Source of the DNA: a virus | Reading direction: 5' to 3' (one strand) | IMG/VR virus record: IMGVR_UViG_3300042371_000814 | Location: 1-38,987 of that record | Length of the DNA: 38,987 nucleotides | Shown: piece by piece, positions 19,319 to 27,964 of the stretch | Numbering within the stretch: position 1 is the stretch's first letter | Layout of the letters: each line of letters begins with the position of its first letter | Translations under genes and position numbers: made by a program | The notes under the pieces: generated by a model | What the model was told of the DNA's origin: nothing | Seen by the model: the letters and a program-made list of their open reading frames with translations, nothing else | Databases searched by the model: none

Positions 19319-20952
19319 AAGAGCAGTTCTTCCAAGAACTCCAATACCTAGTCTCTCAACCGGCGCTGAAGTCGGCGGTTGAGAGCAGGGCGGCATTCCG
19401 CCCAGCCGTCTCGGTTTCCGAAGACGAACTTTGCCGGCAAGCAATCCTCCGCATCGGCACCGGCGAGCAGTTCACTTCCAGCAGCCACGCCCTCCTCCTC
19501 GCCAAGTCCCTCTACCCGCAAGTCCGCGATGCCCTCCTCCTCGCCGGATCGTGGACATGGGCCATGAAGGCTACCACGGTCACCGAAACTCTCCCGCGCC
19601 CGGAATACAAGTGGGCTTACCGCTACGCGATCCCCGCAGACTGCCTGCGCGTCTTCCGGGTCAACGACTACGACTACTCGACCGGCGACTCAGCATGGGA
19701 GGTCTCTGGCAATTTCGTCCTCACCAATGCCGATTCCGGCTCGCCCGCATGGGTCACCGGTCGCACCTATGAAGTCGGCAATGCGGTCTCCAACAACGGC
19801 GCGGTCTACCGCTGCCTGGTTGCCGGTTCAACCAAGCAACCCGGAGTCACCTCCAGTTGGACGACCGATTGGGATGTCTGGCTCGGCACGGCGATCACGC
19901 TGGAATATGTCAAGAAGGTCACCGAGGTCAGCCTCTTCGATTCCCTCTTCATCGATCTCCTCACGGCCAATCTCGCCTCCAAGCTCGCGGTTCCTCTCAC
20001 CGGCGATGCCAACAAGGCCGCGCTCCTCGCGAAGGAAACCGAACTCCTCGGAAAAAGCCCCGCCATGCGCCGGGACTCCACCGAGCGCAAGGGTCGGATC
20101 AAGCCAGCGTGGATGTCGAGCAAACTCGTCTCCTCCCGCAATGGCGGCGATGGCGTCGATGCCGTCAAGGTCAACGGCGGCGGTCCCGCAGGCGGCGTCA
20201 GCTACCCCTCGCTCCTCGTCCAAGTCGGGACGGTCACGAACCTCCCCACTGGCTCCACCCCCACCGTCACCAACACCGGCACAAACGACACGGCGGTTCT
20301 GAACTTCGGCCTCCCGCAAGGTCCGGCGGGTCCAGCGGGCGCGAATGGAACGAATGGAACGAATGGAACGGCTGGCCCAGCCAACTCCCTCTCCATCGGC
20401 ACGGTCACTACTGGCGCGACCCCCTCGGCCAGCATCACCGGAGCGTCCCCGGCTCAAACCCTCAACCTCACCATCCCCCAAGCCGGTCTCCTCTCCTCGG
20501 CCAAGACCACCCTCACCGGCAACGGAACGCTCAAAACCTTCACCGTCTCCGGTCTTAAATCGAGCGACCCAAACCATGTCATCGTCTCGATCAACGGTGT
20601 CGTGCAGGAACCGACCACCGACTACACGGTGTCCCAAGGCAGCGGCACAATCACCTTCACCTCCGCGATCCCCAACGGCGCGAAGATCGTCGTCGTCGCC
20701 CTCGGCCTTTACTCAGCCACCACCCAGCGCGACCCGGACAACTTCATCCACGCCTTCGCCCTCAACACCGCAGGAACCTTTTCCTACTACGGCCTGCTCC
20801 TCAACTCCGACATCCCCGCCACCGGCTCCCCCGCCGCCGTGGCCAAATGGTCGATCACCCGCTCCGCGCTCACCACCGCCGGAGCCGTCACTGCCACCGC
20901 CCAAGCGACCAATGTCGCGTGGACCAACCGGGAGACCGCCACCTACGCATGA
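19315..20952 (+). CDS. Tail gatekeeper-fibre fusion: one gp11-like module, collagen-like linker and fibre domain, 545 aa
   Basis: It begins with the same linker helix (F-F-Q-E-L-Q-Y-L-V-S-Q-P-A-L), then a sixth gp11-like module (about 33-260: C-R-Q-A-I-L-R-I-G, Y-A-I-P-A-D-C-L-R-V-F). At the insertion point used in gatekeeper 2 it carries instead a carbohydrate-binding-like domain (W-V-T-G-R-T-Y-E-V-G-N-A-V-S-N-N-G-A-V-Y-R-C, nt about 19740-19890). A collagen-like hinge follows (P-Q-G-P-A-G-P-A-G-A-N with three N-G-T repeats, about residues 330-350), then a beta-rich adhesin-like end. This would attach a fibre directly to the gatekeeper ring. Confidence 0.78.
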   Translation: MKEQFFQELQYLVSQPALKSAVESRAAFRPAVSVSEDELCRQAILRIGTGEQFTSSSHALLLAKSLYPQVRDALLLAGSWTWAMKATTVTETLPRPEYKWAYRYAIPADCLRVFRVNDYDYSTGDSAWEVSGNFVLTNADSGSPAWVTGRTYEVGNAVSNNGAVYRCLVAGSTKQPGVTSSWTTDWDVWLGTAITLEYVKKVTEVSLFDSLFIDLLTANLASKLAVPLTGDANKAALLAKETELLGKSPAMRRDSTERKGRIKPAWMSSKLVSSRNGGDGVDAVKVNGGGPAGGVSYPSLLVQVGTVTNLPTGSTPTVTNTGTNDTAVLNFGLPQGPAGPAGANGTNGTNGTAGPANSLSIGTVTTGATPSASITGASPAQTLNLTIPQAGLLSSAKTTLTGNGTLKTFTVSGLKSSDPNHVIVSINGVVQEPTTDYTVSQGSGTITFTSAIPNGAKIVVVALGLYSATTQRDPDNFIHAFALNTAGTFSYYGLLLNSDIPATGSPAAVAKWSITRSALTTAGAVTATAQATNVAWTNRETATYA

Positions 20953-21287
20953 CGACCATCACCGAGACTAATATCACCCAGCAACTGGACCTCTCCCAGT
21001 TCACGATTGTTTTGCCAGATGACAGCATCAAGCAACTCGTCATTTATCCCTCCGCCGACAGCTTCCCTCAACCCGGCAAAGAGGCCCGCATCTACCTCGC
21101 GCAGGATAGCGGATCGCTTTGGCTTTGGAATGGCAGCACTTACCAGCAAGCCGCCGACCTCCCCCCCACTTTTTCCAATACGCCGCCCGCCTACCCCTAC
21201 ATCGGCCAGCGATGGACTACTCCTTTTGATCTCACGACCTACGAATGGTTCGCAGGCGCGTGGGTCGAAAAACCAACCAACAACTAG
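20949..21287 (+). CDS. Small tail-fibre-associated protein, 112 aa
   Basis: Beta-rich, with D-L-S-Q-F-T-I-V-L-P-D, then a short W-L-W-N-G-S-T-Y-Q-Q segment and a Pro/Tyr-rich end (P-P-A-Y-P-Y-I-G-Q-R-W) finishing W-F-A-G-A-W-V-E. The W-N-G-x-x-Y and W-V-E patterns recur in nearby fibre proteins. It overlaps the previous stop (ATGA). A fibre tip, chaperone or capping role is possible; not recognised beyond this. Confidence 0.6.
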   Translation: MTTITETNITQQLDLSQFTIVLPDDSIKQLVIYPSADSFPQPGKEARIYLAQDSGSLWLWNGSTYQQAADLPPTFSNTPPAYPYIGQRWTTPFDLTTYEWFAGAWVEKPTNN

Positions 21288-21298
21288 AAAATACTACC

Positions 21299-22084
21299 AT
21301 GGCAGCTATCTCATTCCCGGCCTCACCAGCCCTTAACGACATCCACACCGTCGGTTCCCGCAGTTGGAAATACAACGGCACCGCTTGGAAACTCGTCCCT
21401 CGCACAACCGATGCGGTTGTCGAAGGTTCCAATAACCTCTACTACACCAACGCCCGCGTGGCCTCGGCCCCAGCCGTGTCCGCTTTGGAATCCCGCGCCA
21501 GCGCGATTGAGAGCGACATCACCGCCATCGAGTCGGCAGCGACTAGCTTGACAACCCGTGTCGGCACCGCCGAGGGAGAAATTGATTCCCTCCAATCCGG
21601 CCTCTCCACTGCACAGAGCGACATCACCGCCCTCGGAGTTCGCGTGGACGATGTTCTTTCCAATGTGGACGGCACTGCGCTTGATTCGCTGACGGAAGTT
21701 GTCACCGCTTTCCAAGCTGCGGATTCGGATTTGAACGGAGCCATCTCCAGCCTCGCCGGAGCCGCCTCCACCAACCTCGCCAATGCCGTTTCCTCGCTGG
21801 AATCCGCCGATGCCGATCTGGCCTCGGACATTTCCGGCCTCGACACCCGCCTCGGCACAGCGGAAGGTGATATTGATTCGCTGGAAGGCCGCGCCTCCTC
21901 CTTGGAAGGTGGCCTCTCCACCGCGCAGTCGAACATCTCCTCCCTCGATAGCGGCAAGCAGATCAAGGATGTCATCTCGACAACCGCCCCGTCCCACACC
22001 GCCGGTCTCCGCTGGATCGACTCTACCGACATGGCAGAGTATGTCTCCTACGGCGGAGCATGGGTCGAGATCGACAAGCAGTAA
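21299..22084 (+). CDS. Coiled-coil tail fibre protein, 261 aa
   Basis: The N-terminus (S-F-P-A-S-P-A-L-N-D-I-H-T-V-G-S-R-S-W-K-Y-N-G-T-A-W) is a fibre-attachment type segment that is repeated in the next gene. The middle (about 65-220) is a long trimeric-coiled-coil-like stretch of Ser/Ala/Leu/Asp heptads with an internal repeat (T-R-(V/L)-G-T-A-E-G-(E/D)-I-D-S-L and G-L-S-T-A-Q-S-(D/N)-I). It ends G-L-R-W-I-D...W-V-E-I-D-K-Q. Probably part of the host-recognition fibre. Confidence 0.75.
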   Translation: MAAISFPASPALNDIHTVGSRSWKYNGTAWKLVPRTTDAVVEGSNNLYYTNARVASAPAVSALESRASAIESDITAIESAATSLTTRVGTAEGEIDSLQSGLSTAQSDITALGVRVDDVLSNVDGTALDSLTEVVTAFQAADSDLNGAISSLAGAASTNLANAVSSLESADADLASDISGLDTRLGTAEGDIDSLEGRASSLEGGLSTAQSNISSLDSGKQIKDVISTTAPSHTAGLRWIDSTDMAEYVSYGGAWVEIDKQ

Positions 22085-22090
22085 AAAACC

Positions 22091-22483
22091 ATGTCCGCCC
22101 TCGCGTTTCCAAGTTCTCCGTCAGTCAACGACACCTTCACTTCCGGCACCCGGAAGTGGAAGTGGACGGGAGCGCGTTGGCAGGTCATGCCAGTCACCAT
22201 CCCGGCCTCTCGCCTCTCTGGCGAGGGGGCGGAGATGGGCGACATCCTCGTTTTCGACGGCGAGGCATGGTCCCCCGTCCCCCTCACCGAGGGCGGTTCC
22301 ACCATCGCCCGCGCTGCTTGGGACGATCCCTACCACTACTACGGCACCGCCCCCACCGGCACCGCCGAATCCTCCACCGGCTGGGACATCACCCGCATCA
22401 CCACCAACGCCTCCGGCGATGTCACCGCCGAAACCAGCGCCCTCGGAGCCTGGTCCAACAAAGAAAATCTTTCCTACAGCTAA
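22091..22483 (+). CDS. Fibre-tip-like protein sharing the N-terminus of its neighbour, 130 aa
   Basis: The start (A-F-P-S-S-P-S-V-N-D-T-F-T-S-G-T-R-K-W-K-W) is a paralogue of the first 30 residues of the coiled-coil fibre, and D-I-L-V-F-D-G-E-A-W-S-P-V-P echoes its W-K-L-V-P. The remainder is Gly/Thr/Ser-rich with no motif I recognise. Gene duplication within the fibre cluster is the likely origin. It ends L-S-Y-S. Confidence 0.62.
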   Translation: MSALAFPSSPSVNDTFTSGTRKWKWTGARWQVMPVTIPASRLSGEGAEMGDILVFDGEAWSPVPLTEGGSTIARAAWDDPYHYYGTAPTGTAESSTGWDITRITTNASGDVTAETSALGAWSNKENLSYS

Positions 22484-22503
22484 ACCCCTAAAAACCAAAC
22501 GCC

Positions 22504-22785
22504 ATGACAGCATCCGCACCATCCACCATCGACGGCAAATCCTACGACCGCTACGCCCTCAACCTCATCATCTCGGGAAGCTACACCCCCGAGGGAAATC
22601 CCGAGGCCAGCGTTGTCTGCAACCTCACCCCGCTCCGCATTGCGGACGAACAAGTCGAGACCCAGCCCGCCCACGCGAAATCCATTCGCCTCGGATCGCT
22701 CGCTCATGCCGACGAAGCAACCCTCGCATGCGTCGGCGCGATCCAAGCAGCACTCCAACAATTCATCGCCGCGAAAGGACTCTGA
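22504..22785 (+). CDS. Small tail-cluster protein, 93 aa
   Basis: Beta-rich N-terminal part (Y-A-L-N-L-I-I-S-G-S-Y-T-P-E-G-N-P-E-A-S-V-V-C-N-L-T-P) and helical C-terminal part (A-C-V-G-A-I-Q-A-A-L-Q-Q-F-I-A-A-K). Its compact size, position between fibre genes and close spacing to the spike gene suit a fibre accessory protein. Not recognised. Confidence 0.55.
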   Translation: MTASAPSTIDGKSYDRYALNLIISGSYTPEGNPEASVVCNLTPLRIADEQVETQPAHAKSIRLGSLAHADEATLACVGAIQAALQQFIAAKGL

Positions 22786-22788
22786 GCC

Positions 22789-24360
22789 ATGGCCACCGCA
22801 CGCGCTATCGCAAACGGCAACTGGTCCGCGACCAGCACATGGAACGGCGGCGTCCTCCCCGGCAACGGCGACACCGTTTATGCGAACGGATTTAATGTCA
22901 CAATCAACCAAGACATCCTGATCGGCGGAGCCAACAACCCCACGGTCAACGCCGGATCGTTCGTCTCCGGTCAATGGTATGAAGTCCTCTTTGTCGGCAC
23001 CACATCATGGACCGGCATCGGCGCGGCGTCCAATACCGCAGGCACGATATTCCTCGCCACCGGCGTCGGCAGTGGCACAGGCAACGCCCGCGCTCTCGCC
23101 ACGCTCACCACAGCCGCCAACACGCCCGCAGGCGCAGCGGCAGGCGGATCGTTTGCGATGTCTGCCACTTACACGCTGACTGCCGACATCCGTGCCAGCA
23201 CTACCGCATGTCTGGTTGTAACCGGAGCGACTAATATCACGCTGGATGGATTGCGGGTTTTTGGAGGTTCTGCGACTGGCACACATGGATGCAATTTCAA
23301 TTCAACTGGAACCGCTACTTTAGCAAATTCCACATTTACAGCAACCGGCACCGGTTCTGGCGGCATCGGATTTAATAACGCTTCAACTGGAATAGTGACG
23401 GTTAGCGCCCCTTGTATTTTTAACGGAGGCGGTTTTACAGCGGGTTTAAACAATAACTCAACCGGAACAGTAACAGTCAACGCTTCATGCACTTTCAATG
23501 GAGGCAACTCAACAGGAGCTTGCGGTTTAAACAATAACTCAACCGGAACAGTAACAGTCAACGCTTCATGCACTTTCAATGGAGGCGTTACTACCAACAC
23601 AGGCGGAGTAAACAATTCCTCAACTGGAACAATAACAGTTAATGCTCCCTGCAACTTCAATGCAGCCTCCGCTTCCGGAGGGTTTGCTTTGATTAATGCT
23701 TCAACAGGCACGCTAATCGTTGCAAACAGCACTTTTACTGCCTCTGCATTTTCCGCCGCCGTCTCTGCCGCCAACACATCTGCCGATGTCCGACTCAGCG
23801 GAGATTTCCTCGATCACTGGAGCGGTTGGAAAGCCGTAAGCGGCAGTAAATGGAGGCTCGGCACCACGCCCACCGCCGCCCGCACCCGCTACGCTCTTGC
23901 GGGAACTACCGACAGCTATGTCGAAATGTTCACCGCAGACAACACCGGCTTCGGCCTCCCCGCCGCCACCGATGTCCGCTCCGGCGTGAGCTATGGCGGA
24001 GGAGCCGTCACCGGCCTCTGTGCAGTCCCAGCCGCCGCCTCCACCGCTTTCGGCGTCCCCGTGGACAACACCACCGGCACCGCAGTCCTCACCCCCGCCG
24101 CCATCCGCTCGGAACTCTCCGTTGAATTGGGCCGCATCGACGCCGCCATCAGTTCGCGCCTCGCCCCATCCGGCACCCTCGCCACGGTGACGACATTGAC
24201 CAACGCGCCGACCGTCCCCACCGCCGCCGCCATCGCCACACAGGTGAGAACCGAGCTATCGAGCGAACTCTCGAAAGTCGCGGCCCTCAACACGACTCGC
24301 CTCGGCCAAGTCACGACCACGGAAATCCTCGGCAACCTTCTTGCCCAAGCCAACAGCTAA
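22789..24360 (+). CDS. Repeat-rich tail spike/adhesin, 523 aa
   Basis: The N-terminus (A-I-A-N-G-N-W-S-A-T-S-T-W-N-G-G-V-L-P-G-N-G-D-T-V) is the first coil of a beta-helix-like protein. The core (about 145-330) has a 27-residue repeat, N-(N/A)-S-T-G-(T/I)-V-T-V, then (C/A)-x-F-N-G-G, repeated about five times, as in parallel beta-helix spikes. After it comes a (D/L)-H-W-S-G-W-K domain and an Ala/Thr/Pro-rich C-terminal helix with E-L-S-(S/V)-E-L repeats. The repeat region is richer in A/T than the flanks, suggesting acquisition. Likely binds or degrades host surface glycans; no catalytic residues are identifiable. Confidence 0.7.
   Translation: MATARAIANGNWSATSTWNGGVLPGNGDTVYANGFNVTINQDILIGGANNPTVNAGSFVSGQWYEVLFVGTTSWTGIGAASNTAGTIFLATGVGSGTGNARALATLTTAANTPAGAAAGGSFAMSATYTLTADIRASTTACLVVTGATNITLDGLRVFGGSATGTHGCNFNSTGTATLANSTFTATGTGSGGIGFNNASTGIVTVSAPCIFNGGGFTAGLNNNSTGTVTVNASCTFNGGNSTGACGLNNNSTGTVTVNASCTFNGGVTTNTGGVNNSSTGTITVNAPCNFNAASASGGFALINASTGTLIVANSTFTASAFSAAVSAANTSADVRLSGDFLDHWSGWKAVSGSKWRLGTTPTAARTRYALAGTTDSYVEMFTADNTGFGLPAATDVRSGVSYGGGAVTGLCAVPAAASTAFGVPVDNTTGTAVLTPAAIRSELSVELGRIDAAISSRLAPSGTLATVTTLTNAPTVPTAAAIATQVRTELSSELSKVAALNTTRLGQVTTTEILGNLLAQANS
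23443..23586 (+). repeat. 81-bp tandem period in the spike gene
   Basis: A 63-bp block is identical at 23443-23505 and 23524-23586, giving an 81-bp (27-codon) period, with more diverged units before and after. Identity at DNA level across 63 bp points to recent duplication; repeat number could change by slippage or recombination without breaking the frame. Confidence 0.85.
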
Positions 24361-24542
24361 TGAATAGCGACCAACTCAAATCCGCAGCCACCGGCCTCGT
24401 CGGCAGCGCCACCTCCATCGGCGCGGCGATTTACTCCATGCTTCCCCACTTGGAAGCGTGGATGCGTTTCGCCTCCGTCACGGTCGGGTTCGCCGTCGGC
24501 CTCGTCACCCTCGTCAAAATCCTCCGCGATCTGAAAAAGTAG
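24360..24542 (+). CDS. Small holin-like membrane protein, 60 aa
   Basis: Two hydrophobic segments (about 9-27: A-T-G-L-V-G-S-A-T-S-I-G-A-A-I-Y; and 37-53: F-A-S-V-T-V-G-F-A-V-G-L-V-T-L-V) and a basic end (K-I-L-R-D-L-K-K) match class II holins or antiholins. It shares one base with the previous stop (TAATG). A second holin-like gene far from the lysis cassette is unusual; it may be a tail-borne membrane protein or a holin antagonist. Confidence 0.55.
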   Translation: MNSDQLKSAATGLVGSATSIGAAIYSMLPHLEAWMRFASVTVGFAVGLVTLVKILRDLKK

Positions 24543-24543
24543 C

Positions 24544-27500
24544 ATGCCGAAGTTCGATTTCTATCCCTCCTTCAACGCCGGTGAAGTCTCCCCCTTCATC
24601 GACGCCCGGACGAGCTTGGAGAAATACCGCAGCGCCTGCCGCACTTTAGAGAACTTCCAAATCCTCCCCTACGGCGGCGTCATCCGCCGCCCGGGAACGC
24701 AATTCCTCGGAGCCACCAAGTCGGCCACCACGCAGACCCGTTTGATCGGCTTCAACTTCTCGACCACGACCCGCTTCATCATCGAAATGGGCGCGGGCTA
24801 CATGAGATTCTGGAACCCCGCCACGGGAGCCTTGCAGACCAACACCTCGGGCGGGACTTTGGAAATCTCGCACCCGTATGTGGGAGCCGACCTGCGCGAA
24901 ATCCAGTTCGTCCAAATCAATGATATAATGTATTTCGCCCACGCGAACTACCCCCCGCGCAAACTCTCGCGCCTCGCGGATAACAACTGGACCTTTGAAG
25001 TTGTCGATTGGGAGTTCCCTCCGCAGTTGGAGCAGAACAATTCGTCTACCACAATTAGTTCTTCACAATCTGAAGGTTCAACCACTCTCACCGCGTCTAG
25101 TCCCATCTTTAAGTCCGGCCATGTCGGCACCAAGTGGGGACTGAAATACAAAAGACTTTCTGCATCTTTAGATTTAACTATCAATGACTCAATAGTCAGC
25201 AATTCTTTAGATACAATTGGAGCTTGGGATTTTACTACTTTTGGGAAATGGGATGCCGTTGTTCGCATCATGCGAATCCCCAACAAGACATGGGTTGGTG
25301 GCCCGATTGAAGTTACCGGAACTCGTTCTGGAACAACTATCACAATAACTCACTACAATCATGGTTACGCAACGAATGATTTCATTCATATTTTCGGTGG
25401 CCCATCGGCGTGGATATCAGATGTTCCATATAAAATATCGGTTATTAATACACAATCGTATAGCGTTCAAACAACAGATGCTTGGGTAAATACACCACGG
25501 GCAATTAATGTCGAAAACCTTTCGCAAATGGAAATCGTTCGCGAATACGATGGCAACGCGGATCGCAATGTCGTTACTAGCGGAAACGAGTCCGAACGCT
25601 GCGGATTGAAAATTTGGGTGAGTTCCTACAACCCGCCAATCAAAAACGGGCAAGAGGTTGTCTTTTCGCTTTTGCCATCCGGGTCCGGATTGAACGGCAC
25701 GACAACCTATTCGGTCTCGAATGTTTCTGGAAACACCTTCAACATCACCACGACCTCTGGCGGGGCGGTCTCGTTGACAAATGCCGCAATTACGCCGGGC
25801 GTGACCACGGTATCCATTGTGGGGGGAATTGTTAGCACTCCGATGCTGACAATTTCTTCTTTGTCCAACGGACTTTTTACCTACGCAAAAGACACATCGC
25901 CAAGATGTGTGCTTTCAAATTCTGAATACAGAACAGGCGGAGTGGTTAGCATATTTTCAGTCGCGGCAGATGGCCTCTCTGCTCATGCTAATGTAGTCGA
26001 ATGGCTGGGAGCCAATGCTAAAAATACTCCGACTACTGATTGGAAAGAACCGGCATTCTCTGGAGTGTCTGGCTACCCCCGCGCCGTGGCGCTCCACGAA
26101 CAACGCCTCGCATTCGGCGGGACAAGCAAGCAGCCCACGACCTTATGGTTGAGCGAAATTGACAATTTTGAAAATTTCACCATTGGGTCAACCGCGTCCA
26201 ATGCGGTATCGTTTACGCTGGCTTCTTCGGAAGGCAACCGCATCAATTGGCTTTACTCGCAATCGAAATTGCTCGTTGGAACAACCGGGGACGAATGGAC
26301 AATCGGATCGTCGGACACCGCACAATCTCTTTCGGCAACCAATGTCGAGGCCCGCAAGCAGTCCTCCTACGGCTCGAAATATATGCGAGCCTCGCTCGTC
26401 AACGATGTCCTGCTTTTCGTGCAACGCAACGGACGCAAGGTTCGCGAACTCGTTTACGAATTCGGAAAAGACGGATGGGTCGCGCCAGACCTCACCTTGT
26501 TGGCGGAACACATCACCAATGGCGAGATTGTCGAGATCGCCTACCAGCAGCAACCGGATGCGATCCTCTGGTGTGTGCGAGGAGACGGAACCCTCATCGC
26601 CATGACCTACGAGCGCGATCAGAAAGTCGTCGGCTGGCACCGCCACACGCTCGGCGATGCCGATGTGGAATCCGTGGCCACCATCTACGGCAACGGCACC
26701 GAGGATGAAGTCTGGATGGTCGTGAAGCGCTATGTCGGCATCGTCGCCGGTCAAAGAGTCCAGTTCACAAATCTCCCCGCCGGATCGAACATTTCAGCCA
26801 CGGAGACCTATGTCGTTCTGGCCAATCCCGGGTCGAACACCTTCACCATCGGCAGCTTGATCGGCGAGTCGCTAGCTATTTCTAATTCCTCGATCACCCC
26901 AAATACCACGCAAGTCGTCGTGGTGGATGGCAGTTGCTCCGCGCCAATTTCCAATTTGACCAACGGAGTCTTCACCTACACAGGGACCGCCGCCGCGACG
27001 ATTCGCACGGTCGAAAGATTCCCGTTGCTCTGGCGCAAGCACATCGATGACCAGACCGCCAAGGACTACCGCTACCTTGATGGGTGGTCTACCTTCGCAT
27101 CCGGCGGAATAGCCGTCATCGACCTTGAACGCTTCAATGGCAAAACCGTCACCGTCGTGCAGGAAGGCCGCGCTCCCATCACTCGCACGGTCGCCATGGG
27201 AGCGATCAGCATTCCCTCCGGTGGAAACGCAGGCTACCTCGGCCAACCCTACACCTCCACGCTCCGCCCCATGAAGCTCGATGCCGACTTCGAGGACGGC
27301 ACCGCGCAGTCGCGCAAGAAGCGCATCCATCAAGTCGTCGTCCGCACCCTCAAAAGCCGAGGGGGCGAAGTTCGCACAAATTCCGGATCATGGTATGCTC
27401 TCGCCCCAACGACCACCACGGGCGACCAAAAGATCATCCTCGGCGGAGCGTTCGGCATCGACGCCGATGTCGATGTCCGCCAGACCGAACCTTACCCAAT

Positions 27501-27549
27501 GTGCATTATTAGCATCCTTCCCAAATGGGACGCCTACGGCAATGAGTGA
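24544..27549 (+). CDS. Tail nozzle protein, T7 gp12-like, 1001 aa, with two inserted domains
   Basis: The start (F-D-F-Y-P-S-F-N-A-G-E-V-S-P-F-I-D-A-R-T...Y-R-S-A-C-R-T-L-E-N-F, then G-G-V-I-R-R-P-G-T-Q-F) is the hallmark of podovirus tail tubular protein B/nozzle proteins, which form the exit tube below the gatekeeper ring. Two copies of an about 90-residue domain are inserted: one at nt 25640-25905 (V-F-S-L-L-P-S-G...T-T-Y-S-V) and one at nt 26740-27005 (V-Q-F-T-N-L-P-A-G...T-E-T-Y-V-V). The stretch at 25040-26060 is richer in A/T than the rest. At about 1,000 residues it exceeds T7 gp12 (794). Confidence 0.85.
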   Translation: MPKFDFYPSFNAGEVSPFIDARTSLEKYRSACRTLENFQILPYGGVIRRPGTQFLGATKSATTQTRLIGFNFSTTTRFIIEMGAGYMRFWNPATGALQTNTSGGTLEISHPYVGADLREIQFVQINDIMYFAHANYPPRKLSRLADNNWTFEVVDWEFPPQLEQNNSSTTISSSQSEGSTTLTASSPIFKSGHVGTKWGLKYKRLSASLDLTINDSIVSNSLDTIGAWDFTTFGKWDAVVRIMRIPNKTWVGGPIEVTGTRSGTTITITHYNHGYATNDFIHIFGGPSAWISDVPYKISVINTQSYSVQTTDAWVNTPRAINVENLSQMEIVREYDGNADRNVVTSGNESERCGLKIWVSSYNPPIKNGQEVVFSLLPSGSGLNGTTTYSVSNVSGNTFNITTTSGGAVSLTNAAITPGVTTVSIVGGIVSTPMLTISSLSNGLFTYAKDTSPRCVLSNSEYRTGGVVSIFSVAADGLSAHANVVEWLGANAKNTPTTDWKEPAFSGVSGYPRAVALHEQRLAFGGTSKQPTTLWLSEIDNFENFTIGSTASNAVSFTLASSEGNRINWLYSQSKLLVGTTGDEWTIGSSDTAQSLSATNVEARKQSSYGSKYMRASLVNDVLLFVQRNGRKVRELVYEFGKDGWVAPDLTLLAEHITNGEIVEIAYQQQPDAILWCVRGDGTLIAMTYERDQKVVGWHRHTLGDADVESVATIYGNGTEDEVWMVVKRYVGIVAGQRVQFTNLPAGSNISATETYVVLANPGSNTFTIGSLIGESLAISNSSITPNTTQVVVVDGSCSAPISNLTNGVFTYTGTAAATIRTVERFPLLWRKHIDDQTAKDYRYLDGWSTFASGGIAVIDLERFNGKTVTVVQEGRAPITRTVAMGAISIPSGGNAGYLGQPYTSTLRPMKLDADFEDGTAQSRKKRIHQVVVRTLKSRGGEVRTNSGSWYALAPTTTTGDQKIILGGAFGIDADVDVRQTEPYPMCIISILPKWDAYGNE

Positions 27550-27964
27550 CCAAATCCATATCCGCCACTACGAACCGACCGACTACGACATGATCAGCGA
27601 GTGGTGCTATTTCCACGGCAAGCACCCCCGCCCAGAGCCAATGCTTCCCAAATGTGGCGTCATTTGCGAAATGGAAGGAGAACCAGTGAGCGCCCTTTTC
27701 CTGTGCATGGACAACTCATCTGGCATGTGCATGGCGGACCATGCCGTAAGTAAACCGCGCCTACCGCTCAAAAAAGCACTACTGGCGTTTCGGCATTGCA
27801 TGGCCTGCCTGCAAAAAATTGCCATTGGACTTGGCTACCATACGATGGCCGTGTTCACCTACGAAGGGATTGCAAAGGTTCTAAAAAACCAAGGATTCCA
27901 AGAACTCAACAGAGATCAAGTTTTCTTGGTGAAGCCACTTCTGGAGGAAGCACACAATGCCTGA
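27542..27964 (+). CDS. GNAT-like acetyltransferase-fold protein, 140 aa
   Basis: The start (I-R-H-Y-E-P-T-D-Y-D-M-I-S-E-W-C) is the first strand and helix of a GNAT fold, followed by strands with hydrophobic cores (G-V-I-C-E-M-E-G-E-P-V-S-A-L-F-L) and a late G-I-A-K-V-L-K-N-Q-G-F-Q-E typical of the last helix-strand. The pyrophosphate-binding loop is weak, so catalysis is uncertain. Genes of this type often sit between nozzle and internal-protein genes in podoviruses. It overlaps the nozzle gene by 8 bases. Confidence 0.6.
   Translation: MSDQIHIRHYEPTDYDMISEWCYFHGKHPRPEPMLPKCGVICEMEGEPVSALFLCMDNSSGMCMADHAVSKPRLPLKKALLAFRHCMACLQKIAIGLGYHTMAVFTYEGIAKVLKNQGFQELNRDQVFLVKPLLEEAHNA

Noticed and set aside
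23340-23760. Repeat array as CRISPR
   Set aside because: The units are translated in frame as beta-helix repeats, have no dyad symmetry and no unique spacers.
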